NCBI RefSeq assembly: GCF_003696285.1
Contig: NZ_RFFL01000013.1
Span: forward strand, 1-64,000
Length of the DNA stretch: 64,000 nt
Source of the DNA: Stutzerimonas nitrititolerans
GTDB lineage: Bacteria > Pseudomonadota > Gammaproteobacteria > Pseudomonadales > Pseudomonadaceae
Reading direction: 5' to 3'
The stretch's first letter is position 1; every line of letters starts with the position of its first letter. This document shows, in pieces, positions 46,586 through 55,196 of the stretch. The notes beneath the pieces were generated by a model. The model searched no databases. It saw only the letters and a list, made by a program, of their open reading frames with translations, and was not told where the DNA came from. Position numbers and translations under genes: made by a program.

Positions 46586-47128
46586 ATGAGTGACAAGAGG
46601 CCCACGACACCAGCCGAGATCGACGATACCGAAGATCGCATGGGCTCGATGGAACCATTGGATTTCAGCGCCCGCAAGGATGAGCGCAAGGGGCGCATCG
46701 GCGATGCGGTGCCAGCCGAGGAGGCCCTCGACGAATTCCCGCCCGAGCGCGTGGCCGAAGCCGGCATGACCACCGGCGAGGTGCCCGATGGCGATACCAC
46801 CATGGACGACCTGGCCCCCGAGACGCTGATCCCCGACGACGGCTCGCGCTCGCCTTCCGAACGTGGCCATGGCGAACCGGCCGACCAGGACCTGAGCGTG
46901 GTATCCGAGCACAGCATAGGCGCCGGGGTGGACCTGGATGAAGCCGAAGAAGCGCGCTACGACCCGCTCGATGGCAAGCCCTGGGATGGTCCGGCGGACG
47001 GCGACGAGGACACCGGGCTCAGCGGCGGCGACGCGGTGCTGCACGAGAATGACGATGTGATGGACGACAACGAGCTGGAAGGCGAAGCGCCGCTGGATTC
47101 CGGCCGGGACAAGCAGCCGGGCCAGTGA
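46586..47128 (+). CDS. Acidic, probably disordered Pseudomonas protein, unknown
   Basis: 180 residues, strongly acidic and almost free of hydrophobic runs, with many Asp/Glu/Gly/Pro; probably intrinsically disordered. AGGAGG eight bases before the ATG shows it is strongly translated. The segments EIDDTEDRMGSMEPLDF and DLAPETLIPDDGSRSP resemble Pseudomonas proteins labelled HPr-related or serine kinase/phosphatase, but no enzymatic motif is visible and I would not transfer those names. It is convergent with rimI. Confidence 0.75.
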   Translation: MSDKRPTTPAEIDDTEDRMGSMEPLDFSARKDERKGRIGDAVPAEEALDEFPPERVAEAGMTTGEVPDGDTTMDDLAPETLIPDDGSRSPSERGHGEPADQDLSVVSEHSIGAGVDLDEAEEARYDPLDGKPWDGPADGDEDTGLSGGDAVLHENDDVMDDNELEGEAPLDSGRDKQPGQ

Positions 47129-47131
47129 ACC

Positions 47132-47168
47132 GGCACGCCGAAGGCGCCTTGGCGGACCTCGGCGTGCC
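47132..47168. terminator. Stem-loop between convergent genes 46586-47128 and rimI
   Basis: A perfect 10-bp stem GGCACGCCGA/TCGGCGTGCC with an inner AAGGCGCCTT palindrome in the loop. It lacks a T-tract on either side, so termination is only possible, not certain. Confidence 0.45.
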
Positions 47169-47189
47169 TCCTGTGGGCGGCCAGGCGCA

Positions 47190-47642
47190 TCAGTCGATCA
47201 GCGTGCAGGCCATCACCAGCGCATCTTCGCGCCCGTCCGGGGACGGATAGTAGCCGCGCCGGCGCCCCACTTCGTTGAAGCCATAGCGCTCGTACAGCCG
47301 GTATGCCGAGGTGTTGCTAGCGCGCACCTCAAGGAAGCATTCCTGTCCGCCGCGCTCGTGTGCCCGCTGCATCAGGTGTTCGAGCAGCCGCAGGCCGAGT
47401 CCACGGCCCTGGCTCTGCGGCTTAACCGTGATGTTGAGCAGGTGCGCTTCATCGAGGATCACGTTGATCACGCCGTGGCCGACCTGCTGCTCGCCCTCGA
47501 ACATCACCCAGCATTCGTAGGCGCTCAGCGCGTCGGTGAAGATGCCGCGGGTCCAGGGGTGGCTGAAGGCGGCATACTCGATCTTCAACACGGTTTCGAT
47601 ATCCGCCGCGGTCATCGGGCGGAAGCTGACAGCATCGCTCAT
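47190..47642 (-). CDS. rimI: Ribosomal protein S18 alanine N-acetyltransferase
   Basis: 150 residues, GNAT fold. The acetyl-CoA loop is VKPQSQGRGLGLRLLEHL, and EVRASNTSAYRLYERYGFNEVGRRRGYY is the RimI signature with the catalytic Glu/Tyr region. It acetylates the N-terminus of S18. Its ATG overlaps the holD stop (ATGA). The holD-rimI order is the same as in E. coli. Confidence 0.94.
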   Translation of the reverse strand: MSDAVSFRPMTAADIETVLKIEYAAFSHPWTRGIFTDALSAYECWVMFEGEQQVGHGVINVILDEAHLLNITVKPQSQGRGLGLRLLEHLMQRAHERGGQECFLEVRASNTSAYRLYERYGFNEVGRRRGYYPSPDGREDALVMACTLID

Positions 47643-48463
47643 CGGTCATTCATGTCCGTATTCAAACCCACGACCCAGCGCGGCATGCTGCGCCGCATGG
47701 CCTGCCACAACCGGGCCTTGCTGCCGGGCTGCTCCATCAGGTGCTCCAACCCCGGCATCGCCAGCGCCGGCCCGATGCCTTCGATATTCAGCTCGCGATA
47801 GCAGGCCTCGGCCTCGACCTCACCGGCGAAACGCAGCGCCGGCAGGCCGATCAGCCAGAGGCAGGCGCAGCCCATCTGTTCCAGCTCGCCGGCGAGCACG
47901 CCCTGCACGTAGTCGCGCGCCGCATCGCCGCTCTGGTCGAGGCTGCCGCGATGCAGCAGCGGCCAGCGGATCGGCTCGCCGTCGCCGACCTGCTGCGGCT
48001 TGTCCGGCAGGCGCGCGGCGCGCAGCAAGTCCTTGAGCAGGATGTAGGCCGGATCGCGGCTCTGGAAGGATTCGCCCGTGGGCAACTCCACCAGCAACAG
48101 CACGTTGCCGGCCCGCAGCAATTGCAGGGCGAAGCGCGGCGGCGGCTCGACTGGCTTCTGCTGCTCCGCCGGAACCTCCGGGGCCACGACCGGCTCGGGC
48201 TTCTTCGGCTCGGGCATGACGACGCGCAGCTGCGGTTTTTCCGGGCGAACAGCCGGCGCGGTTGACGCAGGCGCCTGCTCCGCCGGTCCTTCAGCGACCG
48301 TTGCCGCGGCAGTTATCGGCTGCGCCGGCTCGGGCTCGGGATCGATGAGCGGCTGCAGCAGCTCCGGCCGCGACGGTGCGGCAAAGGGCAGTTCGGTACG
48401 CGGCAGCCAGCTGGCCACCTGCATGGCATCGAGGTAGGCCCGACGCCGGGTTTCGCTGATCAA
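47639..48463 (-). CDS. holD: Probable DNA polymerase III psi subunit (HolD), long form
   Basis: 274 residues from a TTG at 48463 that overlaps the leuA stop (TTGA). The N-terminus [20 protein letters not shown] aligns with E. coli psi SRRDWQLQQLGITQWSLRR, which supports the TTG start. The C-terminal half (about 130-274) is the psi domain, ending [12 protein letters not shown] against TARAALWQQI in E. coli. Between them is a Pro/Ala/Glu-rich linker of about 85 residues not found in the enteric protein; such linkers lead to TonB-like labels. Psi links chi to the clamp loader. It is followed by rimI with an ATGA overlap. Confidence 0.8.
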   Translation of the reverse strand: MISETRRRAYLDAMQVASWLPRTELPFAAPSRPELLQPLIDPEPEPAQPITAAATVAEGPAEQAPASTAPAVRPEKPQLRVVMPEPKKPEPVVAPEVPAEQQKPVEPPPRFALQLLRAGNVLLLVELPTGESFQSRDPAYILLKDLLRAARLPDKPQQVGDGEPIRWPLLHRGSLDQSGDAARDYVQGVLAGELEQMGCACLWLIGLPALRFAGEVEAEACYRELNIEGIGPALAMPGLEHLMEQPGSKARLWQAMRRSMPRWVVGLNTDMNDR

Positions 48464-50004
48464 ACGCCTTCCACCTGTGGATGTGCCTTGGCGCCGACCT
48501 GCATCAGGTTCAGCGCGTTGAGATAGGCCTTGGCCGAAGCGACGACGATATCGGTGTCGGCGCCATTGCCGTTGACGATGCGCCCTCCCTTCTCCAGCCG
48601 CACGGTCACCTCACCCTGGGAGTCGGTGCCCTGGGTGATGGCATTGACCGAATACAGCTGCAGGGTGGCGCCCGAATCGGCGATGGTCTCGATAGCCTTG
48701 AACGTGGCGTCCACCGGGCCGGAGCCTTGGGCGATCGCGCTACGTTCGGCGCCATCGATGCTCAGCACCAGCTGCGCTTGCGGCACCACGCCGGTCTTGC
48801 TCGCCACGTCCAGGCTGGCCAGCTTGTAGTGCTCCGGCGCCTCGTCGGCCAGGGTATCGGAGACCAGCGCCTGCAGGTCTTCGTCGAAGATTTCGTGCTT
48901 CTTGTCGGCCAGCTCCTTGAAGCGGCCGAAGGCGGCGTTCAGCTCGTCGCCTTCCAGCACGATGCCCAGCTCTTCCAGGCGCGAACGAAACGCGGCGCGG
49001 CCGGAGTGCTTGCCCATGACCATCTTGTTGGCGTTCCAGCCGACCGACTGCGCGGACATGATCTCGTAGGTCTCGCGGTGCTTGAGCACACCGTCCTGGT
49101 GGATGCCCGACTCGTGGGCGAAGGCGTTGGCGCCGACGATGGCCTTGTTCGGCTGCACCGGGAAGCCGGTGATGCCCGAGACCAGGCGCGAGGCGGCGAG
49201 GATGTGTTCGGTCTCGATGCGCGTGTGCACACCAAGCAGGTCCTGGCGGGTCTTGATCGCCATGACGATCTCTTCCAGCGCGGCGTTGCCGGCCCGCTCG
49301 CCGAGGCCGTTGATGGTGCATTCCACTTGCCGCGCACCGGCGACCACCGCCGCCAGCGAGTTGGCCACCGCCAGGCCCAGATCGTTGTGGCAGTGCACCG
49401 AGAACACCGCCTTGTCGGCGTTGGGGATGCGTTCGAGCAACTGGCGGATGGTGTCGGCGTACTGGTGCGGGATCGCATAGCCGACGGTATCGGGGATATT
49501 GATGGTGCGTGCGCCGGCGTCGATGGCCGCCTCGATGATGCGGCAGAGGAAGTCGATCTCGGAGCGGCCGGCGTCCTCGCAGGAGAACTCCACGTCGGCG
49601 CACAGGCTGCGCGCCTTGGTCACCGCGCGCACGGCCTGCTCGACCACCTGCTCCGGCTGCATGCGCAGCTTGTACTGCATGTGGATCGGGCTGGTGGCGA
49701 TGAAGGTGTGGATACGCCCGGAATTGGCCCCGGCCAGCGCTTCGGCGGCGCGCTCGATGTCGGCGTCCACCGCGCGCGCCAGGCTGCACACGGTACTGTC
49801 CTTGATGTTGTCGGCCACCAGCTTCACCGCGGCGAAGTCGCCCGGGCTGGCGATGGCGAAGCCGGCCTCGATCACGTCTACCTTCAGCCGCTCCAGGGCG
49901 CGGGCGATGCGCAGCTTCTCCTCGCCGGTCATGGACGCGCCGGGGCTCTGCTCGCCGTCGCGCAGGGTGGTGTCGAAGATGATGACGCGATCGTTGCTGC
50001 TCAT
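48460..50004 (-). CDS. leuA: 2-isopropylmalate synthase, type 1 (E. coli-like)
   Basis: 514 residues from the ATG at 50004 with GAGGAA upstream. It condenses acetyl-CoA and 2-ketoisovalerate, the first step of leucine synthesis. The catalytic TIM barrel has [18 protein letters not shown] and the metal site [13 protein letters not shown], and [13 protein letters not shown] is intact. The C-terminal regulatory domain (from about 390) is present, so leucine feedback is expected. This is the bacterial type-1 enzyme; Pseudomonas also commonly carries a type-2 LeuA elsewhere. Its stop overlaps the holD start, an unusual partner for holD-rimI. Confidence 0.93.
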   Translation of the reverse strand: MSSNDRVIIFDTTLRDGEQSPGASMTGEEKLRIARALERLKVDVIEAGFAIASPGDFAAVKLVADNIKDSTVCSLARAVDADIERAAEALAGANSGRIHTFIATSPIHMQYKLRMQPEQVVEQAVRAVTKARSLCADVEFSCEDAGRSEIDFLCRIIEAAIDAGARTINIPDTVGYAIPHQYADTIRQLLERIPNADKAVFSVHCHNDLGLAVANSLAAVVAGARQVECTINGLGERAGNAALEEIVMAIKTRQDLLGVHTRIETEHILAASRLVSGITGFPVQPNKAIVGANAFAHESGIHQDGVLKHRETYEIMSAQSVGWNANKMVMGKHSGRAAFRSRLEELGIVLEGDELNAAFGRFKELADKKHEIFDEDLQALVSDTLADEAPEHYKLASLDVASKTGVVPQAQLVLSIDGAERSAIAQGSGPVDATFKAIETIADSGATLQLYSVNAITQGTDSQGEVTVRLEKGGRIVNGNGADTDIVVASAKAYLNALNLMQVGAKAHPQVEGV

Positions 50005-50107
50005 AGGGGGTTCCTCACAGCTGCCAGATGGACGCCCTTCGTGGGGGCGGCGCTTATGCGGACGATTGTCGCGTGAAATGAGCAAGGCGGAAAGGTACAG
50101 CTGCAGC

Positions 50108-50183
50108 GTAGGGTGGAAAACGCCGAAGGCTTTTCCACCAATGGGAACGCTGGTGGAAAACATTTCGCGGTTTTCCACCCTAC
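50108..50183. repeat. GTAGGGTGGAAAA palindromic repeat pair
   Basis: GTAGGGTGGAAAA at 50108 and its inverse TTTTCCACCCTAC ending at 50183, each with a smaller inner GGTGGAAAA/TTTTCCACC palindrome. Related copies lie at 54324-54350, 54402-54431 and 54454-54486. Confidence 0.85.
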
Positions 50184-50187
50184 GTCT

Positions 50188-50250
50188 GTAGGAGCGAGCT
50201 TGCTCGCGAATCAGGCCACGCCAAAGCTTCGCGAGCAAGCTCGCTCCTAC
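50188..50250. repeat. Inverted pair of Pseudomonas REP elements
   Basis: GTAGGAGCGAGCTTGCTCG at 50188 and its exact inverse ending CTCGCTCCTAC at 50250 (23-base arms). The GTAGGAGCGAGC sequence is the well-known Pseudomonas REP motif, mobilised by RAYT transposases; no RAYT gene is in the window. Confidence 0.93.
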
Positions 50251-50288
50251 AAACCCGCAGAAGCTGTGGCTTGGGTGTACAAAAACAA

Positions 50289-50318
50289 AAAGCCCCGCTG
50301 CCGAAGCAGAGGGGCTTT
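50289..50318 (-). terminator. Terminator after the carboxynorspermidine dehydrogenase gene
   Basis: On the minus strand AAAGCCCC-TCTG / CAGC-GGGGCTTT with a CTTCGG loop is followed by TTGTTTTTGT, 28 bases past the stop codon. Confidence 0.88.
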
Positions 50319-50345
50319 CCTGTTCACCTGCAGCGTGTGGCTGCC

Positions 50346-51584
50346 TTACTGGTTCCAGGGACGGTCGCCGTGCTCATCCTTGATCCGAGTGGGCAGGCCC
50401 ATCGCATCGAGCAGCGTCAGGAACGGCTCGGGCGACAGCTCTTCGACGTTGACCATGCGCTTGGCATCCCATTCGCCACGGGCCACCAGCAGGGCGGCGG
50501 CGACCGGCGGTACGCCGGCGGTGTAGGAAATGCCCTGGCTGTCGGTCTCGGCGTAGGCGTCTTCGTGGTCGGCCACGTTATAGATGAACAGCTCGCGCGG
50601 CTGGCCATCCTTGCTGCCCTTGACCAAATCGCCGATGCAGGTCTTGCCGGTGTAGCCCGGCGCCAGCGAGGCCGGGTCGGGCAGCACGGCCTTGACCACC
50701 TTGAGCGGCACCACTTCCAGGCCTTCGGCGGTCTTGACCGGCTGCTCGGAGAGCAGGCCGAGGTTGTTCAACACGGTGAAGACGTTGATGTAGTGTTCGC
50801 CGAAGCTCATCCAGAAGCGGATGTTCGGCACGTCGAGGTGCTTGGACAGAGAATGCACCTCATCATGGCCGGTCAGGTAGAGGCTCTGCTCGCCAACCAC
50901 GGGCAGGTCGTCGGTGCGTTTGACCTCGAACATCCTGTTGGTCGTCCACTGGCTGTTCTGCCAGCTGTAGACCTGACCGGTGAATTCGCGGAAGTTGATT
51001 TCCGGGTCGAAATTGGTGGCGAAGTACTTGCCATGGGAACCGGCGTTGACGTCGAGGATGTCGATCGACTCGATCTTGTCGAAGTACTTCTGCTGCGCCA
51101 GCGCGGCATACGCATTGACCACACCCGGATCGAAGCCGACACCGAGGATGGCGGTCACGCCCTTCTCCTCGCACTCGGCCAGGTGTCTCCATTCGTAGTT
51201 GCCATACCACGGCGGGGTTTCGCAGATCTTGCCCGGCTCTTCGTGGATGGCGGTATCCAGATACGCGGCGCCGGTATCCATGCAGGCACGCAGCACCGAC
51301 ATGTTGAGGAAGGCGGAGCCGACGTTGATGACGATCTGCGATTCGGTCTCGCGGATCAGTGCCTTGGTCGCTTCCACGTCCAGGGCGTCCAGGGCATAGG
51401 CCCTGATTTCGGCGGGCTGTTTGAGGCTGCCCCTGGCCTGCACGCTATCAATGATGGCCTGGCATTTGGAGATGTTGCGCGACGCGATAGCAATACGACC
51501 GAGTTCGTCGTTGTGCTGCGCGCACTTATGGGCCACCACCTTGGCGACACCTCCTGCACCAATGATAAGAACGTTCTTCTTCAA
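50346..51584 (-). CDS. Carboxynorspermidine dehydrogenase (saccharopine dehydrogenase fold)
   Basis: 412 residues starting at a TTG (51584), preceded by AAGGAGA; the sequence [19 protein letters not shown] shows the start is right and forms the NADPH-binding Rossmann motif. It reduces the Schiff base of aspartate semialdehyde with a diamine to carboxynorspermidine or carboxyspermidine. [11 protein letters not shown] and [22 protein letters not shown] fit the CANSDH family rather than lysine-degrading saccharopine dehydrogenase. nspC lies 33 bases upstream on the same strand, which confirms the pathway. Confidence 0.9.
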   Translation of the reverse strand: MKKNVLIIGAGGVAKVVAHKCAQHNDELGRIAIASRNISKCQAIIDSVQARGSLKQPAEIRAYALDALDVEATKALIRETESQIVINVGSAFLNMSVLRACMDTGAAYLDTAIHEEPGKICETPPWYGNYEWRHLAECEEKGVTAILGVGFDPGVVNAYAALAQQKYFDKIESIDILDVNAGSHGKYFATNFDPEINFREFTGQVYSWQNSQWTTNRMFEVKRTDDLPVVGEQSLYLTGHDEVHSLSKHLDVPNIRFWMSFGEHYINVFTVLNNLGLLSEQPVKTAEGLEVVPLKVVKAVLPDPASLAPGYTGKTCIGDLVKGSKDGQPRELFIYNVADHEDAYAETDSQGISYTAGVPPVAAALLVARGEWDAKRMVNVEELSPEPFLTLLDAMGLPTRIKDEHGDRPWNQ

Positions 51585-51617
51585 TTTGCGTATCTCTCCT
51601 TACACCGCCAGCTTTCG

Positions 51618-52715
51618 TCAGGACAGGCTGGACAGGTAATCGTCAAAAGTGAACTCGCGAACCACCTCGACGCTGCCGTCGAGCTGCTTCACCACGATGG
51701 ACGGCATTTTCAGGCCGTTGAACCAGTTTTTCTTGACCATGGTGTAACCCGCTGCGTCGATGAACGACAGACGATCGCCGATGGCCAGCGGACGATCGAA
51801 TTGGTACTCGCCGAAGATGTCGCCGGCCAGACAGGATTTGCCGCACACCATCCAGGTGTGCTCGCCGTCGTTGGGCGCCATCTTGGCGTTGAGGCGGTAG
51901 ATCAGCAGATCGAGCATGTGCGCTTCGATGGAGCTGTCGACCACCGCCAGGTTCTTGCCGTTGTAGAGGGTGTCGAGCACCGTCACCTCCAGCGAGGCGC
52001 TCAGGGTGATCGCCGCCTCGCCGGGCTCCAGGTAGACCTGCACGCCGTACTTCTCGGAGAAAGCCTTGAGCCGCGCGCAGAAGGCATCGATCGGGTAGCC
52101 CTCGCCTGTGAAGTGGATGCCGCCACCCAGGCTGACCCACTCGACCTGCGCGATCAGATGGCCGAAGCGTTCCTCGATGCGGGTCAGCATTTCGTCGAAC
52201 AGATCGAAGCGACCGTTCTCACAGTTGTTGTGGAACATGAAACCGCTGATCTTGCCGATCACCTGCTCGATCTTCGCCGGGTCGTGCTCGCCCAGGCGGC
52301 TGAACGGACGCGCCGGATCGGCCAGCAGATAGTCGGAGCTGCTCACCTGCGGGTTGACGCGCAGACCACGGATGGTGCCCTCGGTCTGCGCCTCGAAGCG
52401 CTGCAGCTGGCCGATGGAGTTGAAGATGATCTTGTCGCAGTTGGCGACCATCTCTTCGATCTCGTCGTCGGCCCAGGCCACACTGTAGGCGTGGGTCTCG
52501 CCGGCGAACTTCTGCCGGCCGAGCTTGAGCTCGTAGAGCGACGACGAAGTGGTGCCGTCCATGTACTGCTGCATCAGGTCGAACACCGACCAGGTGGCGA
52601 AACACTTGAGCGCCAGCAGCGCCTTGGCACCGGAGTTTTCGCGCACGTAGGCGATCTTTTCCAGGTTGCCCAGCAGCTTCTGTTTGTCGATGAGATAATA
52701 CGGCGTCTTGATCAT
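51618..52715 (-). CDS. nspC: Carboxynorspermidine decarboxylase
   Basis: 365 residues, PLP-dependent, alanine-racemase fold. It decarboxylates carboxynorspermidine or carboxyspermidine to the triamine. The PLP lysine lies in LLALKCFATWSVF, the PLP phosphate/glycine motif is VSLGGGIHFTGEGYP, and VCGKSCLAGDIFGEY is the dimer active-site motif. With the dehydrogenase gene behind it, it forms the aminopropyltransferase-independent spermidine route known from Vibrio and Campylobacter. The ribosome binding site is weak. Confidence 0.92.
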   Translation of the reverse strand: MIKTPYYLIDKQKLLGNLEKIAYVRENSGAKALLALKCFATWSVFDLMQQYMDGTTSSSLYELKLGRQKFAGETHAYSVAWADDEIEEMVANCDKIIFNSIGQLQRFEAQTEGTIRGLRVNPQVSSSDYLLADPARPFSRLGEHDPAKIEQVIGKISGFMFHNNCENGRFDLFDEMLTRIEERFGHLIAQVEWVSLGGGIHFTGEGYPIDAFCARLKAFSEKYGVQVYLEPGEAAITLSASLEVTVLDTLYNGKNLAVVDSSIEAHMLDLLIYRLNAKMAPNDGEHTWMVCGKSCLAGDIFGEYQFDRPLAIGDRLSFIDAAGYTMVKKNWFNGLKMPSIVVKQLDGSVEVVREFTFDDYLSSLS

Positions 52716-53057
52716 TTATAGGTGCCCATGCGAGTCGCCCGACGGGAAGCCGGCGGCTCCCCGTTTGCAAAAGGGCGGATTCTGCCGACAATCGCCACAT
52801 ATCGAAAGGCCATCGGGGCATTTCGTCCGACAGAATGTCCTGCCGCGATTCTGTAGGGCCGAATTCATTCGGCCATCGCTTCCGCAAAAGCCGAACAAGT
52901 TCGGCCCTACGAGCACGTGGCGGACGCTACCCCAAGGCTGATGACAATTCGGTTACCGAGCCCTTGGGCGAACGACAACCGCTCATCCGATCGCAAATAC
53001 CGGCGCGCCGATGCAGTACAATTCGCCCCTTTTTCACTGGCTGGAACCAGCGCCTCG
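52716..53057. other. 342-base divergent region between nspC and mksF
   Basis: Contains a GTAGGGCCGAA inverted pair (52853-52910) and must hold promoters for nspC (minus) and the mks operon (plus). No ORF in it has a ribosome binding site or a family match. Confidence 0.55.
52853..52910. repeat. GTAGGGCCGAA inverted repeat pair
   Basis: GTAGGGCCGAA at 52853 and TTCGGCCCTAC ending at 52910, each with an inner palindrome (GGCCGAAT...ATTCGGCC). The same motif occurs singly at 32604-32625. Confidence 0.85.
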
Positions 53058-54299
53058 ATGATCGAACCCAAGCGCGTACTGCGTGCCCTCGCCGAACACT
53101 GGACCCTGCTCGAACCGCTGTGCGAGCGCTTCGATGCCGGCACCCTGAGCCTGGTCGAGCTGCGCCACCAGCTCGCGGCGCAACTGCCCGAAGGCACGCC
53201 CACCGATATTACCGCCCTGCTCGACCAGTGGATTCGCCTGGACATCCTGGTGCCGGTGGCCAAGAGCCCCAACCGCTTCGAGCTGAACGCGCAGATCCAC
53301 GACTTCCTCGCCTACCTGCGTCGCGAGCACCGGCTCGGCCTGTGCCTGGAGATCGAAGCCTACCTGCGCCATCTGGAACGCCTGGCCGGGCACATTCTCG
53401 ATGCCTTCGAGATCCGCGACGGCAACGACCTGGCCCGCCAACTGCGCCTGCTCGACATGCGCGTGCGCGACGTGCTGAAGAAACTCGACAACGACGAACA
53501 GGCGCTGGTCGCCGTGGCCGACCGGGCCAAGACCAGCGACCGGCAGATCCCGCTGCGCCAGCGCTACGCCGAGGTGCTCGCCACCTGGGACGAATACGTC
53601 GAGCCGATGATCCAGCTGGTCTCCGCCGATGGCGCCTTCGAGCAGGGCGTGCACCGCGTCGAGCAGGTGCTGATGAAGCTGCTCGGCGAGCAGCAGCGCC
53701 TCGGCCAACTGGTGGACGATGACCTGCTGCTGCGCACCCACGCACGCATCCTGGAGATGCAGACCACCGCCCAGCTGACCCTGCGCAAGGCCCGCGAGCT
53801 GCTGCTGCCGCTGCGCGAGGAAGCGCGCCGGCACAACGCCGTGACCCGCGGCGCCGCGCTGGCGCTGTCGGCGATCCGCAAGAAAGGCCTGGACGCCGTG
53901 CCGCAGGCCTCGCTGCCGCTGTTCACCCGCCCGCAGAGCACCTTCCTCGGCACCGCCAGCCAGGTCGAGGCCTATGTCTATGCGCTGGCCCGCTTCGAGC
54001 CGAAGCCGGCGCAGTTCCCCCGCGCCGGCAGCAAGCGCAAGGGCGACCAGCCGCGCGCGCCACGCACCGCCCGCGAGATGATCGAGCGCTGCCAGCAGGC
54101 GCTGCCGCTGCCGGACCTGATGGCCTGGCTGCTGGAACAGGAACCCGAGGGCGCCACCGACGAGCTGCTCTACTGGTTCTCGCGCCTGTCGCGCGACGGC
54201 CGCTTCCAGCGCGACCGCCTGGAACGCCGCGAGTACCTGACCCGTGAACACCGCGTCAGCCTCAGCTCCTTCGCGCTGGTGGCCAATGCGAATGGTTGA
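53058..54299 (+). CDS. mksF: Condensin MksF (kleisin subunit)
   Basis: 413 residues from the ATG at 53058 (MIEPKRVLRALAEHWTLLEPLCERFD); the frame is open upstream without similarity. MksF is the kleisin of the MukBEF-like Mks condensin, bridging MksB heads. The N-terminal winged-helix region, long central helices and C-terminal winged helix (LMAWLLEQEPEGATDELLYWFSRLSRD) follow the family layout. It corresponds to PA4684 from memory. mksE follows after an unusual 207-base repeat-filled gap. Confidence 0.92.
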   Translation: MIEPKRVLRALAEHWTLLEPLCERFDAGTLSLVELRHQLAAQLPEGTPTDITALLDQWIRLDILVPVAKSPNRFELNAQIHDFLAYLRREHRLGLCLEIEAYLRHLERLAGHILDAFEIRDGNDLARQLRLLDMRVRDVLKKLDNDEQALVAVADRAKTSDRQIPLRQRYAEVLATWDEYVEPMIQLVSADGAFEQGVHRVEQVLMKLLGEQQRLGQLVDDDLLLRTHARILEMQTTAQLTLRKARELLLPLREEARRHNAVTRGAALALSAIRKKGLDAVPQASLPLFTRPQSTFLGTASQVEAYVYALARFEPKPAQFPRAGSKRKGDQPRAPRTAREMIERCQQALPLPDLMAWLLEQEPEGATDELLYWFSRLSRDGRFQRDRLERREYLTREHRVSLSSFALVANANG

Positions 54300-54323
54300 G
54301 CCAAGCGTATGGCCTACGGGGGC

Positions 54324-54350
54324 CGGTGGAAAATGCTTCGCAGTTTTCCA
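54324..54350. repeat. GTAGGGTGGAAAA-family palindrome in the mksF-mksE gap
   Basis: GGTGGAAAATGCTTCGCAGTTTTCCAC-type palindrome (arms GTGGAAAA/TTTTCCAC). It is a diverged single member of the family seen at 50108. Confidence 0.8.
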
Positions 54351-54401
54351 CGGGGCGGCCTACCGCACTACGGCCACCCCCACCTTGGCGGCCAAGCCTG
54401 A

Positions 54402-54431
54402 CGTAGGGTGGACAACGCGAAGCTTGTCCAC
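54402..54431. repeat. GTAGGGTGGACAA-type palindrome in the mksF-mksE gap
   Basis: GTAGGGTGGACAA...TTGTCCACC, the variant with GGACAA in place of GGAAAA. Confidence 0.8.
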
Positions 54432-54453
54432 CTTTGCCATCGCCGAACTTTTC

Positions 54454-54486
54454 GGTGGAAAAGGCTTCGCCGTTTTCCACCCTACG
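54454..54486. repeat. TTTTCCACCCTAC inverse-oriented copy in the mksF-mksE gap
   Basis: GGTGGAAAA...TTTTCCACCCTACG, inverse to the 54402 copy. Together they form a nested inverted repeat that ends 21 bases before mksE. Confidence 0.8.
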
Positions 54487-54506
54487 ATTGTCTGTGAGCC
54501 ATATTG

Positions 54507-55196
54507 ATGAACATCGATCTCAAGGAAATGACCCAGCTGGCGCCGATCTTCCGCGAGCTGTTCAAGGGCTACCACCTGTCGCGCAGCGAGCCTGAGCCCT
54601 ACGCCCAACTGTCCAACCTGCAGGATCAGTACCGCGCGCTGTTCAAGGCGCTCGGTTTCGAGCTGGTCTGCGACCCGCGCGGCTTCTACTACTTCGTCCC
54701 CGAGCAGATGGGCGCGCAGGTCAACAAGACCGCCCAACGCCTGGCGCTGTTCACCTTTATCCTCGTTGAGCATTTAGCGGATCAGGGCCGCGACCCGCTC
54801 GCCGTGCTCGACGGCGGCAGCCTCGGCCGCGACGAGTTGCCGGCACTGTTGGACAAGTACCGCGACCTGTTCCTGCAGGCCGAAGTCACCACACAGGACG
54901 AGCTGGAAGAGAAGGTCATCCGCCGCCTGACGCAGCTGGGCTTCGCCGAGGACAGCAACGGCGTCTATCGCTTCCTACCGCCGATGCACCGCTTCCTCGA
55001 CGTCTGCCTGTCGGTGCAGCAGGACCGCGATCTGGCCGCCAGCCTGCACAGCAGCGACCTGCCGCTGCCGGCACCGGAACTGATTGCCGAGGACGACGGC
55101 GAAGACGACATCATCCTTATCGAAGAGCAGCAGGAAGAATCCGAAGAAGACGCCATAGCCCGCGCCATCGCCGCCGAAAAGGAGCTTGAAGCATGA
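54507..55196 (+). CDS. mksE: Condensin MksE
   Basis: 229 residues from the ATG at 54507 (a TTG just before it is also in frame). MksE is the small winged-helix subunit that binds the kleisin. PIFRELFKGYHLSRSEPEPYAQL and GFELVCDPRGFYYFVPE fit the family. The C-terminal tail is a long acidic stretch (about 190-229: EDDGEDDIILIEEQQEESEED), probably disordered. mksB overlaps its stop codon by ATGA. Confidence 0.92.
   Translation: MNIDLKEMTQLAPIFRELFKGYHLSRSEPEPYAQLSNLQDQYRALFKALGFELVCDPRGFYYFVPEQMGAQVNKTAQRLALFTFILVEHLADQGRDPLAVLDGGSLGRDELPALLDKYRDLFLQAEVTTQDELEEKVIRRLTQLGFAEDSNGVYRFLPPMHRFLDVCLSVQQDRDLAASLHSSDLPLPAPELIAEDDGEDDIILIEEQQEESEEDAIARAIAAEKELEA

Larger units (their letters stand above)
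50005..50345. other. 341-base intergenic region rich in palindromic repeats
   Basis: Between leuA and the carboxynorspermidine dehydrogenase gene. It holds a GTAGGGTGGAAAA pair (50108-50183), a REP pair (50188-50250) and a terminator (50289-50318). The leuA promoter should lie at its left end; no leucine leader peptide was seen. Confidence 0.6.

Noticed and set aside
47639-48463. TonB-like energy transducer
   Set aside because: The only TonB resemblance is the Pro/Glu-rich linker; there is no N-terminal membrane anchor, and both ends match DNA polymerase III psi.
48481-50076. 531-codon open frame opposite leuA
   Set aside because: Antisense shadow; the LeuA motifs are complete on the other strand.
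50100-50260. CRISPR-like repeat array
   Set aside because: The repeats are inverted palindromic pairs without regular spacers and no cas genes are present.
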